Origin: DASPTT01 sp035623275 | GTDB lineage: Bacteria > Actinomycetota > Acidimicrobiia > Acidimicrobiales > UBA8190 | Assembly (NCBI GenBank): GCA_035623275.1 | Contig: DASPTT010000124.1 | Location: 1-21,311, forward strand | DNA length: 21,311 nt | Reading direction: 5' to 3' | Part shown: piece by piece, positions 1 through 6,218 of the stretch | How positions within the stretch are numbered: position 1 is the first letter of the stretch | How the letters are laid out: the number at the start of each line of letters is the position of its first letter | Made by a program: the position numbers and the translations under genes | Notes under the pieces: model-generated | Database searches by the model: none | What the model saw: the letters and a program-made list of their open reading frames with translations, nothing else | Told to the model about the DNA's origin: nothing

Positions 1-695
1 CCCTTGCGCAGGTCCCGGCGCATGTTGGAGACGACCGCCTCCGGGTGGTCGCGCTCGAGCCGGCGGGCCAGGCCGTGCGCCAGGGCGCGCACCTCGTCGC
101 CGGGCCGGCGGGGGTCGAGCGGCACGTAGAGCTGCAGCCCCTTGGACCCGCTCGTCTTGGGGCACACCACCTCGAAGCCGGCGTCGCCGAGCACGTCGTG
201 CAGCCAGCGCGCCACCGCGCAGCACTCGACCATCGACGCCGGTGCACCCGGGTCGAGGTCGAAGACCATGGTGTCGAAGTCCCCGAACGACCCGTCGCGC
301 ACCGAGCGCCACATCGGCACGTGGAGCTCGAGCGCGGCCAGGTTGGCGGCCCACACCAACGACGCGAGGTCCTCGATCATGGCGTACTCGATGACCTCCA
401 CGGCACGTCCAGCGTCGCCGCTCCGACGCGGCACCTTCACGGTGCGCAACCACGGCGGGGCGCCCTTCTTCACGTGCTTCTCGAAGAACGACGGTGCGCC
501 GACGCCGTCGGGGAACCGGGTGAACGTCACCGGCCGGCCCGCGAGGTGGGGCAGCAGCACGGGTGCGACGTGCAGGTAGTAGGAGATGACGTCGGCCTTG
601 GTGAACCCCGCGTCTGGGTAGATGACCTTGTCGAGGTTCGACAGGCTGAGTCGCCGCCCCTCGACCTCGGTGAGCGTCCGTTTCTCCGGGCTCAT
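1..695 (-). CDS. ligD: LigD polymerase (primase-polymerase) domain protein, 3' end cut by window start
   Basis: Primase-polymerase of bacterial non-homologous end joining, which adds nucleotides at broken DNA ends before ligation. I translated the minus strand from ATG at 695-693. It stays open to position 1, giving at least 231 residues; the family is usually about 290-310, so roughly a quarter is missing. Visible family features are an N-terminal LSNLDKVIYPDAGFTKADVI stretch, the FTRFPDG segment near residue 70, and the metal-binding pair in FDLDPG (Asp146 and Asp148). After these comes the GSKGLQLYVPL block, followed by a region that keeps typical helix residues. The start lies 15 bp after the stop of the ligase gene, so the two are almost certainly co-transcribed. 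Polymerase and ligase are separate proteins here, not one LigD chain as in Mycobacterium or Pseudomonas. The Shine-Dalgarno sequence is weak (GGTGG). Confidence 0.93.
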   Translation of the reverse strand, partial: MSPEKRTLTEVEGRRLSLSNLDKVIYPDAGFTKADVISYYLHVAPVLLPHLAGRPVTFTRFPDGVGAPSFFEKHVKKGAPPWLRTVKVPRRSGDAGRAVEVIEYAMIEDLASLVWAANLAALELHVPMWRSVRDGSFGDFDTMVFDLDPGAPASMVECCAVARWLHDVLGDAGFEVVCPKTSGSKGLQLYVPLDPRRPGDEVRALAHGLARRLERDHPEAVVSNMRRDLRK

Positions 696-710
696 CGCCG
701 TGCCACCGGC

Positions 711-2159
711 TCAGGACTCACGAACCACCTCGCCGGGTGCCTTGTCGTTTCGCAGCCCCCGCCACGTCGGGTGGCGCATGCGGCCCGTGCGCGTCCACTC
801 GGTGAAGCGGACCTCGCCCACCAGCCTGGGGCTGACCCACGTGACACCGGCCGACTCGGCCGACGAGAGCACGTCGGCGAACGGGCTCGTGGCCCGTCGC
901 AACCGCTCGAGACGCGCCTTGAGCCAGGCGAGATCGGCCTCGGTGAAGCCCGTGCCCACCCGGCCCACGAACTGCAGCCGCGACGGCCGCCCCGGGGTCG
1001 GGATGCCCACCAGGAGCGCGCCGATGCCCGATGCCCGGCTCCCCTTGCCCAGTGCCCACCCCCCGACGACGACCTCCTGGACGCGCTCGTTGCGCACCTT
1101 CACCCAGCTCGGGTCGCGCCGCCCGGGCCGATAGGGGGCGTCGCGGCGCTTGGCCACCACACCCTCGAGCCCGCCGCTCGCCGCGGCAGCGAGCACGGCG
1201 CGCCCCGGTCCCTCGTGCGCGGCCGGCGTCGCCCAGTTGGGCCCCTGCAGCGCCAGCGACTCGAGGAGCCGGCGCCGCTCGTCGTAGGGCAGGTGCAGCG
1301 TCGAGCGCCCGTCGAGGTGCAGCACGTCGAAGAGCATGAGGGCCACGGGAACCTCGCCCACGAGGCGCCGTGCCCGGGCCGCGTCGGTGACGTGCATGCG
1401 CGCCTGGAGGGCCTGGAAGTCGGGTCGCCCCGAGGCGCCGAGGGCGACGATCTCGCCGTCGAGGACGACCTGGCGAGTCCCCAGCACGGCGCCGAGGGCA
1501 CGGAGCTCGGGATAGCCGGAGGTCACGTCCCGGTCGTTGCGCGACAGGATTCGGATCCGCCCGCCCTCGACATAGACCAGCGCGCGCACGCCGTCCCACT
1601 TGAACTCGAAGGCCCAGGCCTCGTCGTCGACCGGGAGCGCGCCGGCGACGGCAAGCATGGGCCGGATCAGCGACGGCAGCGGCTCCCAGCCGGCAGGGGC
1701 GGGGTCCATCTTGTGGATCATCCACTGGGCGTCCCGGGTCTGGAACAGGGCGAAGCGGCCGTCGACCCGCTCGCCGTGCAGGTGCACCTCGACCTTGCGC
1801 CCGGTCCACTCGAGCGTCTCGTAGGTACCGTGGTCCCAGATGGTCACCGTCCCCGCGCCGTACTCGCCTTTGGGGATCTCCCCTGTGAAGGAGGCGTACT
1901 CGAGCGGGTGGTCCTCCACGTGGACGGCGAGATGGTTGACCCCGCGGTCGAACGGGAGACCCTTGGGGATGGCCCAGGACACGAGGACGCCGTCGCGCTC
2001 GAGCCGGAAGTCCCAGTGGAGGCTGCGGGCGTGGTGCTCCTGGATCACGAAGCGCGGCACCGACGGACGCGCTCGTCGCCTGGCCGGGCGCCCCGCAGCG
2101 GGCACCGGCTCGGGGGTGCGACTCGGGTCACGCTTTGCCCGGTAGGCGTCGAGGGGCGT
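711..2159 (-). CDS. ligD: LigD: 3'-phosphoesterase domain fused to ATP-dependent DNA ligase
   Basis: ATP-dependent DNA ligase of NHEJ with an N-terminal 3'-end-healing phosphoesterase domain. Numbering from the GTG at 2105 (464 aa), the phosphoesterase residues known from Pseudomonas LigD are all present: His24, His30, Asp32, Arg34 and His66. The ligase nucleotidyl-transfer lysine is Lys169 in EFKWDGVRA, followed by LDGEIVAL, FDVLHLDG, EGVVAKR and SWVKVR, then an OB-fold ending at RES. I extend the start to ACG at 2159-2157 (482 aa). The extra 18 codons encode PLDAYRAKRDPSRTPEP, the conserved beginning of this domain, and AAGGAG at 2172-2167 sits 7 nt before the ACG. No ATG, GTG or TTG occurs in frame between the TAG at 2219-2217 and the GTG at 2105. 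If ACG is not used, the conservative CDS is 711-2105. The partner polymerase gene follows after 15 bp. Confidence 0.93.
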   Translation of the reverse strand, partial: TPLDAYRAKRDPSRTPEPVPAAGRPARRRARPSVPRFVIQEHHARSLHWDFRLERDGVLVSWAIPKGLPFDRGVNHLAVHVEDHPLEYASFTGEIPKGEYGAGTVTIWDHGTYETLEWTGRKVEVHLHGERVDGRFALFQTRDAQWMIHKMDPAPAGWEPLPSLIRPMLAVAGALPVDDEAWAFEFKWDGVRALVYVEGGRIRILSRNDRDVTSGYPELRALGAVLGTRQVVLDGEIVALGASGRPDFQALQARMHVTDAARARRLVGEVPVALMLFDVLHLDGRSTLHLPYDERRRLLESLALQGPNWATPAAHEGPGRAVLAAAASGGLEGVVAKRRDAPYRPGRRDPSWVKVRNERVQEVVVGGWALGKGSRASGIGALLVGIPTPGRPSRLQFVGRVGTGFTEADLAWLKARLERLRRATSPFADVLSSAESAGVTWVSPRLVGEVRFTEWTRTGRMRHPTWRGLRNDKAPGEVVRES

Positions 2160-2172
2160 CGGCCGGCTCCTT
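2160..2172 (-). promoter_or_regulatory. Ribosome binding site that supports an ACG start for ligD
   Basis: Read on the minus strand, AAGGAG occupies 2172-2167 and is separated by seven bases from the ACG at 2159-2157. This spacing is near optimal. A -10-like TACACT lies at 2198-2193 without a convincing -35. The site decides the start because the peptide right after it is the conserved N-terminus of the LigD phosphoesterase domain. Confidence 0.55.
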
Positions 2173-2216
2173 CGGCGTGGTGTCTGCGGGCGAGTGTAGA
2201 GGTGTCGGCCCGCCGC

Positions 2217-2603
2217 CTACCCGGCACGCAGGAACGCCAACGTCCGCATCGACACCGCGGCCCGGTTGGCGCCCGTCATCCGGGCGGCGCGGTCGAGCAG
2301 CCCCCGGAGGTACACGCCCAGGCTGAGCGCCGCGACCGCAGGGTCGCCCACGACCAGTGGGACGGGCTCGGTCTCGGGGTCGATGCCCGATACCGCCATG
2401 ACGGCCTCACGGAGCGTGAGCATGGCCCGGACGACCTCGTCGGCCCCGGCCCCGTGGCGGACCATGGAGGCGGTGAGCCCGAAGGGGATGACCTGGGACT
2501 CGGCCCGGTCGACCTCGGCCGCCTCGGTGACCACGTGCAACGCGTCGGCGGCGAGCGGGCAATGCGCCGCCAGGGCTGCTCCTGCCTGCTCGAACTGGCC
2601 CAC
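2217..2603 (-). CDS. Unknown 128-residue protein between ku and ligD
   Basis: I do not recognise this family. The frame reads from GTG at 2603-2601, preceded by GAGGAGG about five bases upstream, to TAG at 2219-2217. The composition is that of a real soluble, mostly helical protein: GQFEQAGAALAAHCPLAADALHVV at the N-terminus, an acidic-hydrophobic middle with IPFGLTASMVRHGAGADEVVRAM, a PETEPVPLVVGDPAVAALSLGVYL segment, and a basic end. No signal peptide or membrane segment is seen, and there is one cysteine. It lies 57 bp upstream of the ligD ACG codon, on the same strand and in the same reading frame, and is divergent from ku, so it may be co-transcribed with ligD. A role in NHEJ is suggested only by position. 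The frame stays open far upstream, beneath ku, but that part looks like a shadow; the ribosome site fixes the start. Confidence 0.72.
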   Translation of the reverse strand: MGQFEQAGAALAAHCPLAADALHVVTEAAEVDRAESQVIPFGLTASMVRHGAGADEVVRAMLTLREAVMAVSGIDPETEPVPLVVGDPAVAALSLGVYLRGLLDRAARMTGANRAAVSMRTLAFLRAG

Positions 2604-2750
2604 CGCACCTCCTCGGCTCTCGCCCCGGGCGTCTCCCGGGCGTCGTCTGACGATGCCGCCAGTGTCGCCCGGGGGTGTGACAGGGTGGTGGATTGTGAAA
2701 TCTCCCCTGGTCAGACGCCCGTCGGGGCTGGTTGACTGAATGTCTCGGGT

Positions 2751-2764
2751 TTTCCCCAGGGAAA
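2751..2764 (+). repeat. Short inverted repeat overlapping the ku ribosome binding site
   Basis: TTTCCC at 2751-2756 and GGGAAA at 2759-2764 form a perfect inverted repeat with a two-base centre. Its right arm runs into the ku Shine-Dalgarno sequence (AAAGGA, 2762-2767), eight bases before the ATG. It could be a small hairpin that tunes translation, an operator half-site pair, or chance. Confidence 0.35.
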
Positions 2765-2774
2765 GGAAACCTCC

Positions 2775-3872
2775 ATGGCGAGGACCATCTGGACCGGCTC
2801 GCTGAGCTTCGGTCTGGTCAACGTGCCCGTCGGCCTCTACTCGGCGACGGAGGACAAGTCCATCCGCTTCAACCAGTTCCAGGCCGGCACGGCCGACCGG
2901 GTCCGCAACCGGCGCGTCAACGAGCGCACCGGTGAGGAGGTCGACTACCACGACATCGTCAAGGGCTACGACCTCGGGACCGGCGAGTTCGTCATCGTGA
3001 CCCCCGACGAGATCGCCTCGGTGGCGCCGGGCAAGTCCCGGAACATCAACGTGACCGCCTTCGTGGACCTGGCCGACATCGACCCGGTGTACTTCGAGAA
3101 GCCCTACTTCCTCGCCCCCCACGGGGCCAACGGTGGCGACCGCGCCTATGCGCTGCTGCTCGAGGCGATGACCGTCATGAAAAAGGTCGCCATCGCCACG
3201 TTCGTCATGCGCGACCGCGAGTACCTGGCCGCGGTGCGCCCGTACCACGGCGTGCTGGTGCTCGAGACCCTGCTCCGGGCCGACGAGGTGCGCGACCCCT
3301 TGAGCGAGATCGACACGCTCCCGGTCGAGTCGGCCTTCGACCAGCGGGAGCTGGACATGGCGGAGCTGCTCATCGACTCCATGGCGGCGCCGTGGGACCC
3401 CGAGGCCTACGTGGACACCTATCGCGAGCGGCTGACGGACCTCATCGAGCAGAAGCGCCAAGGCAAGGCCGTCGTGGTCGAGCACGAGGAGGAGCGGGCG
3501 GCGCCGGTCGTCAACCTTCTCGAGGCGCTGGAGGCGAGCGTGTCGGCGGCCCGCGGATCGGGCGCCCGTGCATCGGGCGCTGGCCAGAGGCGCACCGCCT
3601 CCGCGACACGCCCGGCGCGGGCAACGCGCCGGTCGGGTTCCTCGACCCCCTCCGGACCTTCGGGCCCGGCCAAGCGGGCCAAGGTCGCCGGCACGTCCGG
3701 CGCGACCCGGTCCGTCAAGACGGGGGCAGCCGCCTCCGGCGACCTGTCCAAGGCCGACCTCCTGCGAAAAGCGGCCGACCTCGGGGTGGCCGGCCGGACC
3801 AAGATGTCGCGCGAGGAGCTCGAGAAGGCCGTGCGGGCCGCCTCCAGCGGTCGCCGGCGGCGGGCCTCCTAG
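2775..3872 (+). CDS. ku: Ku, bacterial DNA end-binding protein of NHEJ
   Basis: Ku forms a homodimeric ring on double-strand DNA ends and recruits LigD. The 365-residue product opens with ARTIWTGSLSFGLVNVPVGLY, the hallmark of bacterial Ku, and keeps the Ku core to about residue 250 (KSIRFNQF, ERTGEEVDYHDIVKGYDL, PYFLAPHG, LAAVRPYHGVLVLETL, YRERLTDLIEQKRQGK). Residues about 255-325 are a low-complexity Ala/Ser/Arg/Pro/Thr linker. The tail LSKADLLRKAADLGVAGRTK and the following helix resemble the SAP/Rho-N-like module at the end of many actinobacterial Ku proteins, and the very end is basic. Start ATG has AAAGGA eight bases upstream. It is divergent from the 128-aa gene and the ligD pair and completes the NHEJ set. 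Bacterial Ku is usually about 260-300 aa, so this is a long-tailed form. Confidence 0.97.
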   Translation: MARTIWTGSLSFGLVNVPVGLYSATEDKSIRFNQFQAGTADRVRNRRVNERTGEEVDYHDIVKGYDLGTGEFVIVTPDEIASVAPGKSRNINVTAFVDLADIDPVYFEKPYFLAPHGANGGDRAYALLLEAMTVMKKVAIATFVMRDREYLAAVRPYHGVLVLETLLRADEVRDPLSEIDTLPVESAFDQRELDMAELLIDSMAAPWDPEAYVDTYRERLTDLIEQKRQGKAVVVEHEEERAAPVVNLLEALEASVSAARGSGARASGAGQRRTASATRPARATRRSGSSTPSGPSGPAKRAKVAGTSGATRSVKTGAAASGDLSKADLLRKAADLGVAGRTKMSREELEKAVRAASSGRRRRAS

Positions 3873-3940
3873 CGGCGAACCCCCTCCCGCGGCACCACGG
3901 CGGCGCTCCATCCTCCCTGCTCGGGCCGGGCTTGCGGCCC

Positions 3941-3960
3941 CGGACGGCCCCGGCCGTCCG
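3941..3960 (+). terminator. GC-rich hairpin after ku, possible terminator
   Basis: CGGACGGC (3941-3948) and GCCGTCCG (3953-3960) form a perfect 8-bp stem around a four-base loop, 69 bp past the ku stop and before the next gene. No T-run follows, so intrinsic termination is uncertain. Confidence 0.45.
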
Positions 3961-3970
3961 TGAGGTGGCT

Positions 3971-4000
3971 GTGACAATCGTTGCTTAAGTAAATGTTTGC
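3971..4000 (+). promoter_or_regulatory. AT-rich promoter-like segment before the signal peptidase gene
   Basis: In otherwise GC-rich DNA, 3971-3999 is locally AT-rich. It holds GTGACA (five of six matches to TTGACA) at 3971-3976 and a TTAAGTAAATG stretch downstream. No -10 hexamer sits at standard spacing, so the exact elements are uncertain. Confidence 0.3.
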
Positions 4001-4008
4001 CTGGGCCG

Positions 4009-5532
4009 ATGCCTTGCCCTGTGCAAGTGGTCCCGCAGGAGTTCCACCTGCGACCTGCGGGTCGCTCGGGCATCGGGCGAGGCCGGGGCAAGGGCTCTCG
4101 CTCGAACCCGCCGGCACCGGCTCGCGGCCGGGCCCCTGACTTCCGACGTGTAGCCCCCGCGCTCGGCATCTTCCCCGAGACCGCGCCGATCCACTCCCCG
4201 CCACCTCCTCCCCTGGCCGCCCCTCCTCCCCTGGCCGCCCCTGCGCTGGCTCGCTCCGAGGGTCCCGCCGGGTACGGCGAGCCCTTCCGCTACCAGGCGC
4301 TGTCCCGGCACGAGGCGCCGGCCTTCCACCAGGGGGCGCCCTGGTACGAGCCGCCGCTCCCCTCCTCTGATCCGGCGGCCGGTTTCGCCGGCAGTGGGAG
4401 CGAGCCTCGACGACGGGGACCGCGTCACGCCGCGCCGAAGCGGCCTCGCCGCGGCGTTCGGGCGCCTCGCACGTCACGGCACGAGCCGATGGCCGAGCCG
4501 CGACCGGCCCGCCTGCGCGCCGGGGTCCGGAAGCTCGGCACCGCCCTGACGACCGTGGCCACGTTGGTGGTGTCCGCCACGCTGCTCACGGCGGCCGGGC
4601 TCCTCTTCTTCCTGCACCTGAGCATCCAGCCGGTGCTTACCGCGAGCATGAAGCCGACGTTCGGCCCGGGCTGGGCGGTGATCAGCCGCGCCATCCCCGT
4701 CGCCGACGTCCGGCCCGGCATGGTCGTGATCTTCGTACCACCTGGCGAGTCTGTGTCCTATGCCCACCGGGTCGTCACCGTCAGCGGCACCACGGGCCAT
4801 CTCGTCCTCACCACCAAGGGGGACGCCAACCCCACGGCGGACCCGTGGCACGCCGTGATCAAGACGACGACGATCCAGGAGGTCGTTTGGGCCGTCCCCG
4901 AGTTCGGGCACGTGATGGTCGCGGTCCACGGACCGGTCGTGACCGTGGTGCTCATCGCGGTGGCCGGCATGTTCATCGCCGTGACGGGTGCGCGCGCCCT
5001 GCTGCGTCCTGGTCGTCGTGCCGAGGCCGAGAGGGGCGCCCCGGCCGAGTCGCACCACGAGCCGACACCCCCCTCGCCGTACCCGTCCCCGGTCGGTGCG
5101 CAGCTTGCGTCGCCGTACCCCGGGGAGGCCGCATGGCCCTACGAGGCGGACCCGGTACCGGTCGAGTGGCACCCGACGTCGGCATCGCGGGCGTTCGCCC
5201 GCGTGGCGGCGACGGACGACGTCCACCCCGCGGCGGTGGGAAGGCCGATCACGCACTACCAGCCCGATCCCTGGTTCGACCACAACCCCCAGTACCACTT
5301 CCCGCCCGAGGGGACGCCAGGCACACAGGTCGAGGTCGGGCCGGCTCAGTACGTCGGGCCTCCCCAGTACGTCGGGCCGGCGCAGTACGTCGGGCCGGCG
5401 CAGCACGCAGTGCCCACGCAGTACCTCGAACACCAGCAGCACCCAGAGCACCTGCAGCAACCCCTGCAGTCGCAGTACCGAGCACAACCCCAGCAGCCAC
5501 GCCCGAGGGCGCGGACCGGCTCACCTCGATAA
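4009..5532 (+). CDS. sipW: SipW-type (S26B) signal peptidase I with long proline-rich tails
   Basis: Membrane serine protease that removes signal peptides. From ATG 4009 (507 aa) the catalytic core spans about residues 160-320. A first membrane helix (TTVATLVVSATLLTAAGLLF) leads to Ser213 in TASMKPT; His253 in YAHRVV takes the place of the usual lysine, as in SipW and archaeal or ER enzymes; Asp272 lies in KGDANPTAD. A second helix follows (VVTVVLIAVAGMFIAV). Both ends are unusual: about 155 N-terminal residues rich in Pro/Ala/Arg with a PPPLAA duplication, and about 185 C-terminal residues rich in Pro/Gln/Tyr/His with QYVGPA repeats. By family topology both would be cytoplasmic. The start is unsure: TTG 3997, ATG 4009 and ATG 4489 (core only) are possible and none has a good ribosome site. 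GC-rich wobble codons and aromatic residues before 4489 favour the long form. The TasA-like substrate gene follows after 15 bp. Confidence 0.88.
   Translation: MPCPVQVVPQEFHLRPAGRSGIGRGRGKGSRSNPPAPARGRAPDFRRVAPALGIFPETAPIHSPPPPPLAAPPPLAAPALARSEGPAGYGEPFRYQALSRHEAPAFHQGAPWYEPPLPSSDPAAGFAGSGSEPRRRGPRHAAPKRPRRGVRAPRTSRHEPMAEPRPARLRAGVRKLGTALTTVATLVVSATLLTAAGLLFFLHLSIQPVLTASMKPTFGPGWAVISRAIPVADVRPGMVVIFVPPGESVSYAHRVVTVSGTTGHLVLTTKGDANPTADPWHAVIKTTTIQEVVWAVPEFGHVMVAVHGPVVTVVLIAVAGMFIAVTGARALLRPGRRAEAERGAPAESHHEPTPPSPYPSPVGAQLASPYPGEAAWPYEADPVPVEWHPTSASRAFARVAATDDVHPAAVGRPITHYQPDPWFDHNPQYHFPPEGTPGTQVEVGPAQYVGPPQYVGPAQYVGPAQHAVPTQYLEHQQHPEHLQQPLQSQYRAQPQQPRPRARTGSPR
4204..4239 (+). repeat. 18-bp tandem duplication in the signal peptidase N-tail
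   Basis: Two exact copies of an 18-bp unit, 4204-4221 and 4222-4239, encode PPPLAA twice. The reading frame is kept. Confidence 0.9.
5347..5418 (+). repeat. 18-bp tandem repeats encoding QYVGPA in the signal peptidase C-tail
   Basis: Units at 5347-5364, 5365-5382 and 5383-5400 encode QYVGPP, QYVGPA and QYVGPA. A degenerate fourth unit, 5401-5418, encodes QHAVPT. The second and third units are identical in DNA, which suggests recent slippage or duplication. The tail continues as Gln/His-rich sequence (LEHQQHPEHLQQPLQ). Confidence 0.9.
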
Positions 5533-5547
5533 ACGAAAGGACCGAAC

Positions 5548-6198
5548 ATGAGCCAGCAGGACACCCCGAAGAAGGACCACCGAGTGAAGATGGTGTTGGC
5601 GGCCGTGTTCGCCCTCGCCGTAGCGTTGTTCACGGCCAGCGCCGTCTACGCCGGCCTGACGGCCGACGCCTCCGGCACCGAGCAGATCTCGAGCGGCACG
5701 CTGAGCCTGGTGCTCAGCGCGGACGCACCGTCGCTCGGGTTCTCGAACACGTTCCCACTCATGGCGCCCGGTGACATCGACAACGTCGCGGTGAACGTGA
5801 CCAACAACGGCACCCTCGCCAACGGCGGGAGCGTGTCCCTGGCCGTCACCGGCGACGGGCTCAACGCGTTGACCAACAGCGCGACCGAGGGCCTCACCGT
5901 GGCGGTGACCAAGTGCTCGCAGGCGTGGACCTTCGCCCCGGGCAGCGCGACCTGTGGCGGCTCGTCCAGCCTGGTGCTCGCCACGACGCCGGTCCAGAGC
6001 CTCTCCGGTGGCATAGCCCTGGCGTCGTCGTCCCTCGCACCGGGTGGGTCCGTCAACCACCTGCTGGTGAGCGTGGGGCTCTACGGCACCGAGATCACGC
6101 ACAACGGCGTCGTCCCGCCGGGGATCCAGGGCCAGACGGCCACGCTCACCTTCACCTTCAGCGAGGCGCAGCGCGCCGGCATCGTCACCAACCAGTAG
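5548..6198 (+). CDS. TasA/CalY-like exported protein, likely SipW substrate
   Basis: Exported 216-residue protein of the SipW-dependent type (the TasA, camelysin/CalY group). The N-terminus has a charged stretch (KKDHRVK), a hydrophobic core (MVLAAVFALAVALFTASAV) and a likely cleavage site after VYA, followed by GLTADASGTEQISSGTLSL. This layout is typical of SipW-cognate signal peptides. The mature part is rich in Gly/Ser/Thr/Val and short beta strands (NVAVNVTNNGTLANGGSVSL, ATLTFTFSEAQ), with two cysteines about 19 residues apart (TKCSQ and ATCGG) that could form a disulfide. The start ATG has GAAAGGA (5535-5541) upstream and lies 15 bp after the peptidase stop, so the two are co-transcribed. 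TasA family members form matrix fibres; a fibre role here is inference. Confidence 0.85.
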   Translation: MSQQDTPKKDHRVKMVLAAVFALAVALFTASAVYAGLTADASGTEQISSGTLSLVLSADAPSLGFSNTFPLMAPGDIDNVAVNVTNNGTLANGGSVSLAVTGDGLNALTNSATEGLTVAVTKCSQAWTFAPGSATCGGSSSLVLATTPVQSLSGGIALASSSLAPGGSVNHLLVSVGLYGTEITHNGVVPPGIQGQTATLTFTFSEAQRAGIVTNQ

Positions 6199-6218
6199 TC
6201 ACTCGCGGGCCACGGACC

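Noticed and set aside
45..2735. Long open frame on the plus strand across the ligD genes (about 896 codons)
   Set aside because: It runs opposite to clear LigD domains and its translation is a Gly/Arg/Pro/His-rich low-complexity mix with no domain; a GC-rich shadow.
2732..2760. TTGACT at 2732-2737 as the -35 of ku
   Set aside because: No acceptable -10 hexamer lies 16-18 bases downstream; the expected place is CCCAGG.
2604..4169. Upstream continuation of the 128-aa gene's frame under ku on the minus strand
   Set aside because: The frame stays open only because of high GC; the peptide is low-complexity, and a good ribosome site with GTG at 2603 marks the real start.
5347..5418. Tandem repeats as a possible CRISPR or non-coding repeat array
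   Set aside because: Units are contiguous without spacers, keep frame and encode QYVGPA; they are protein repeats.
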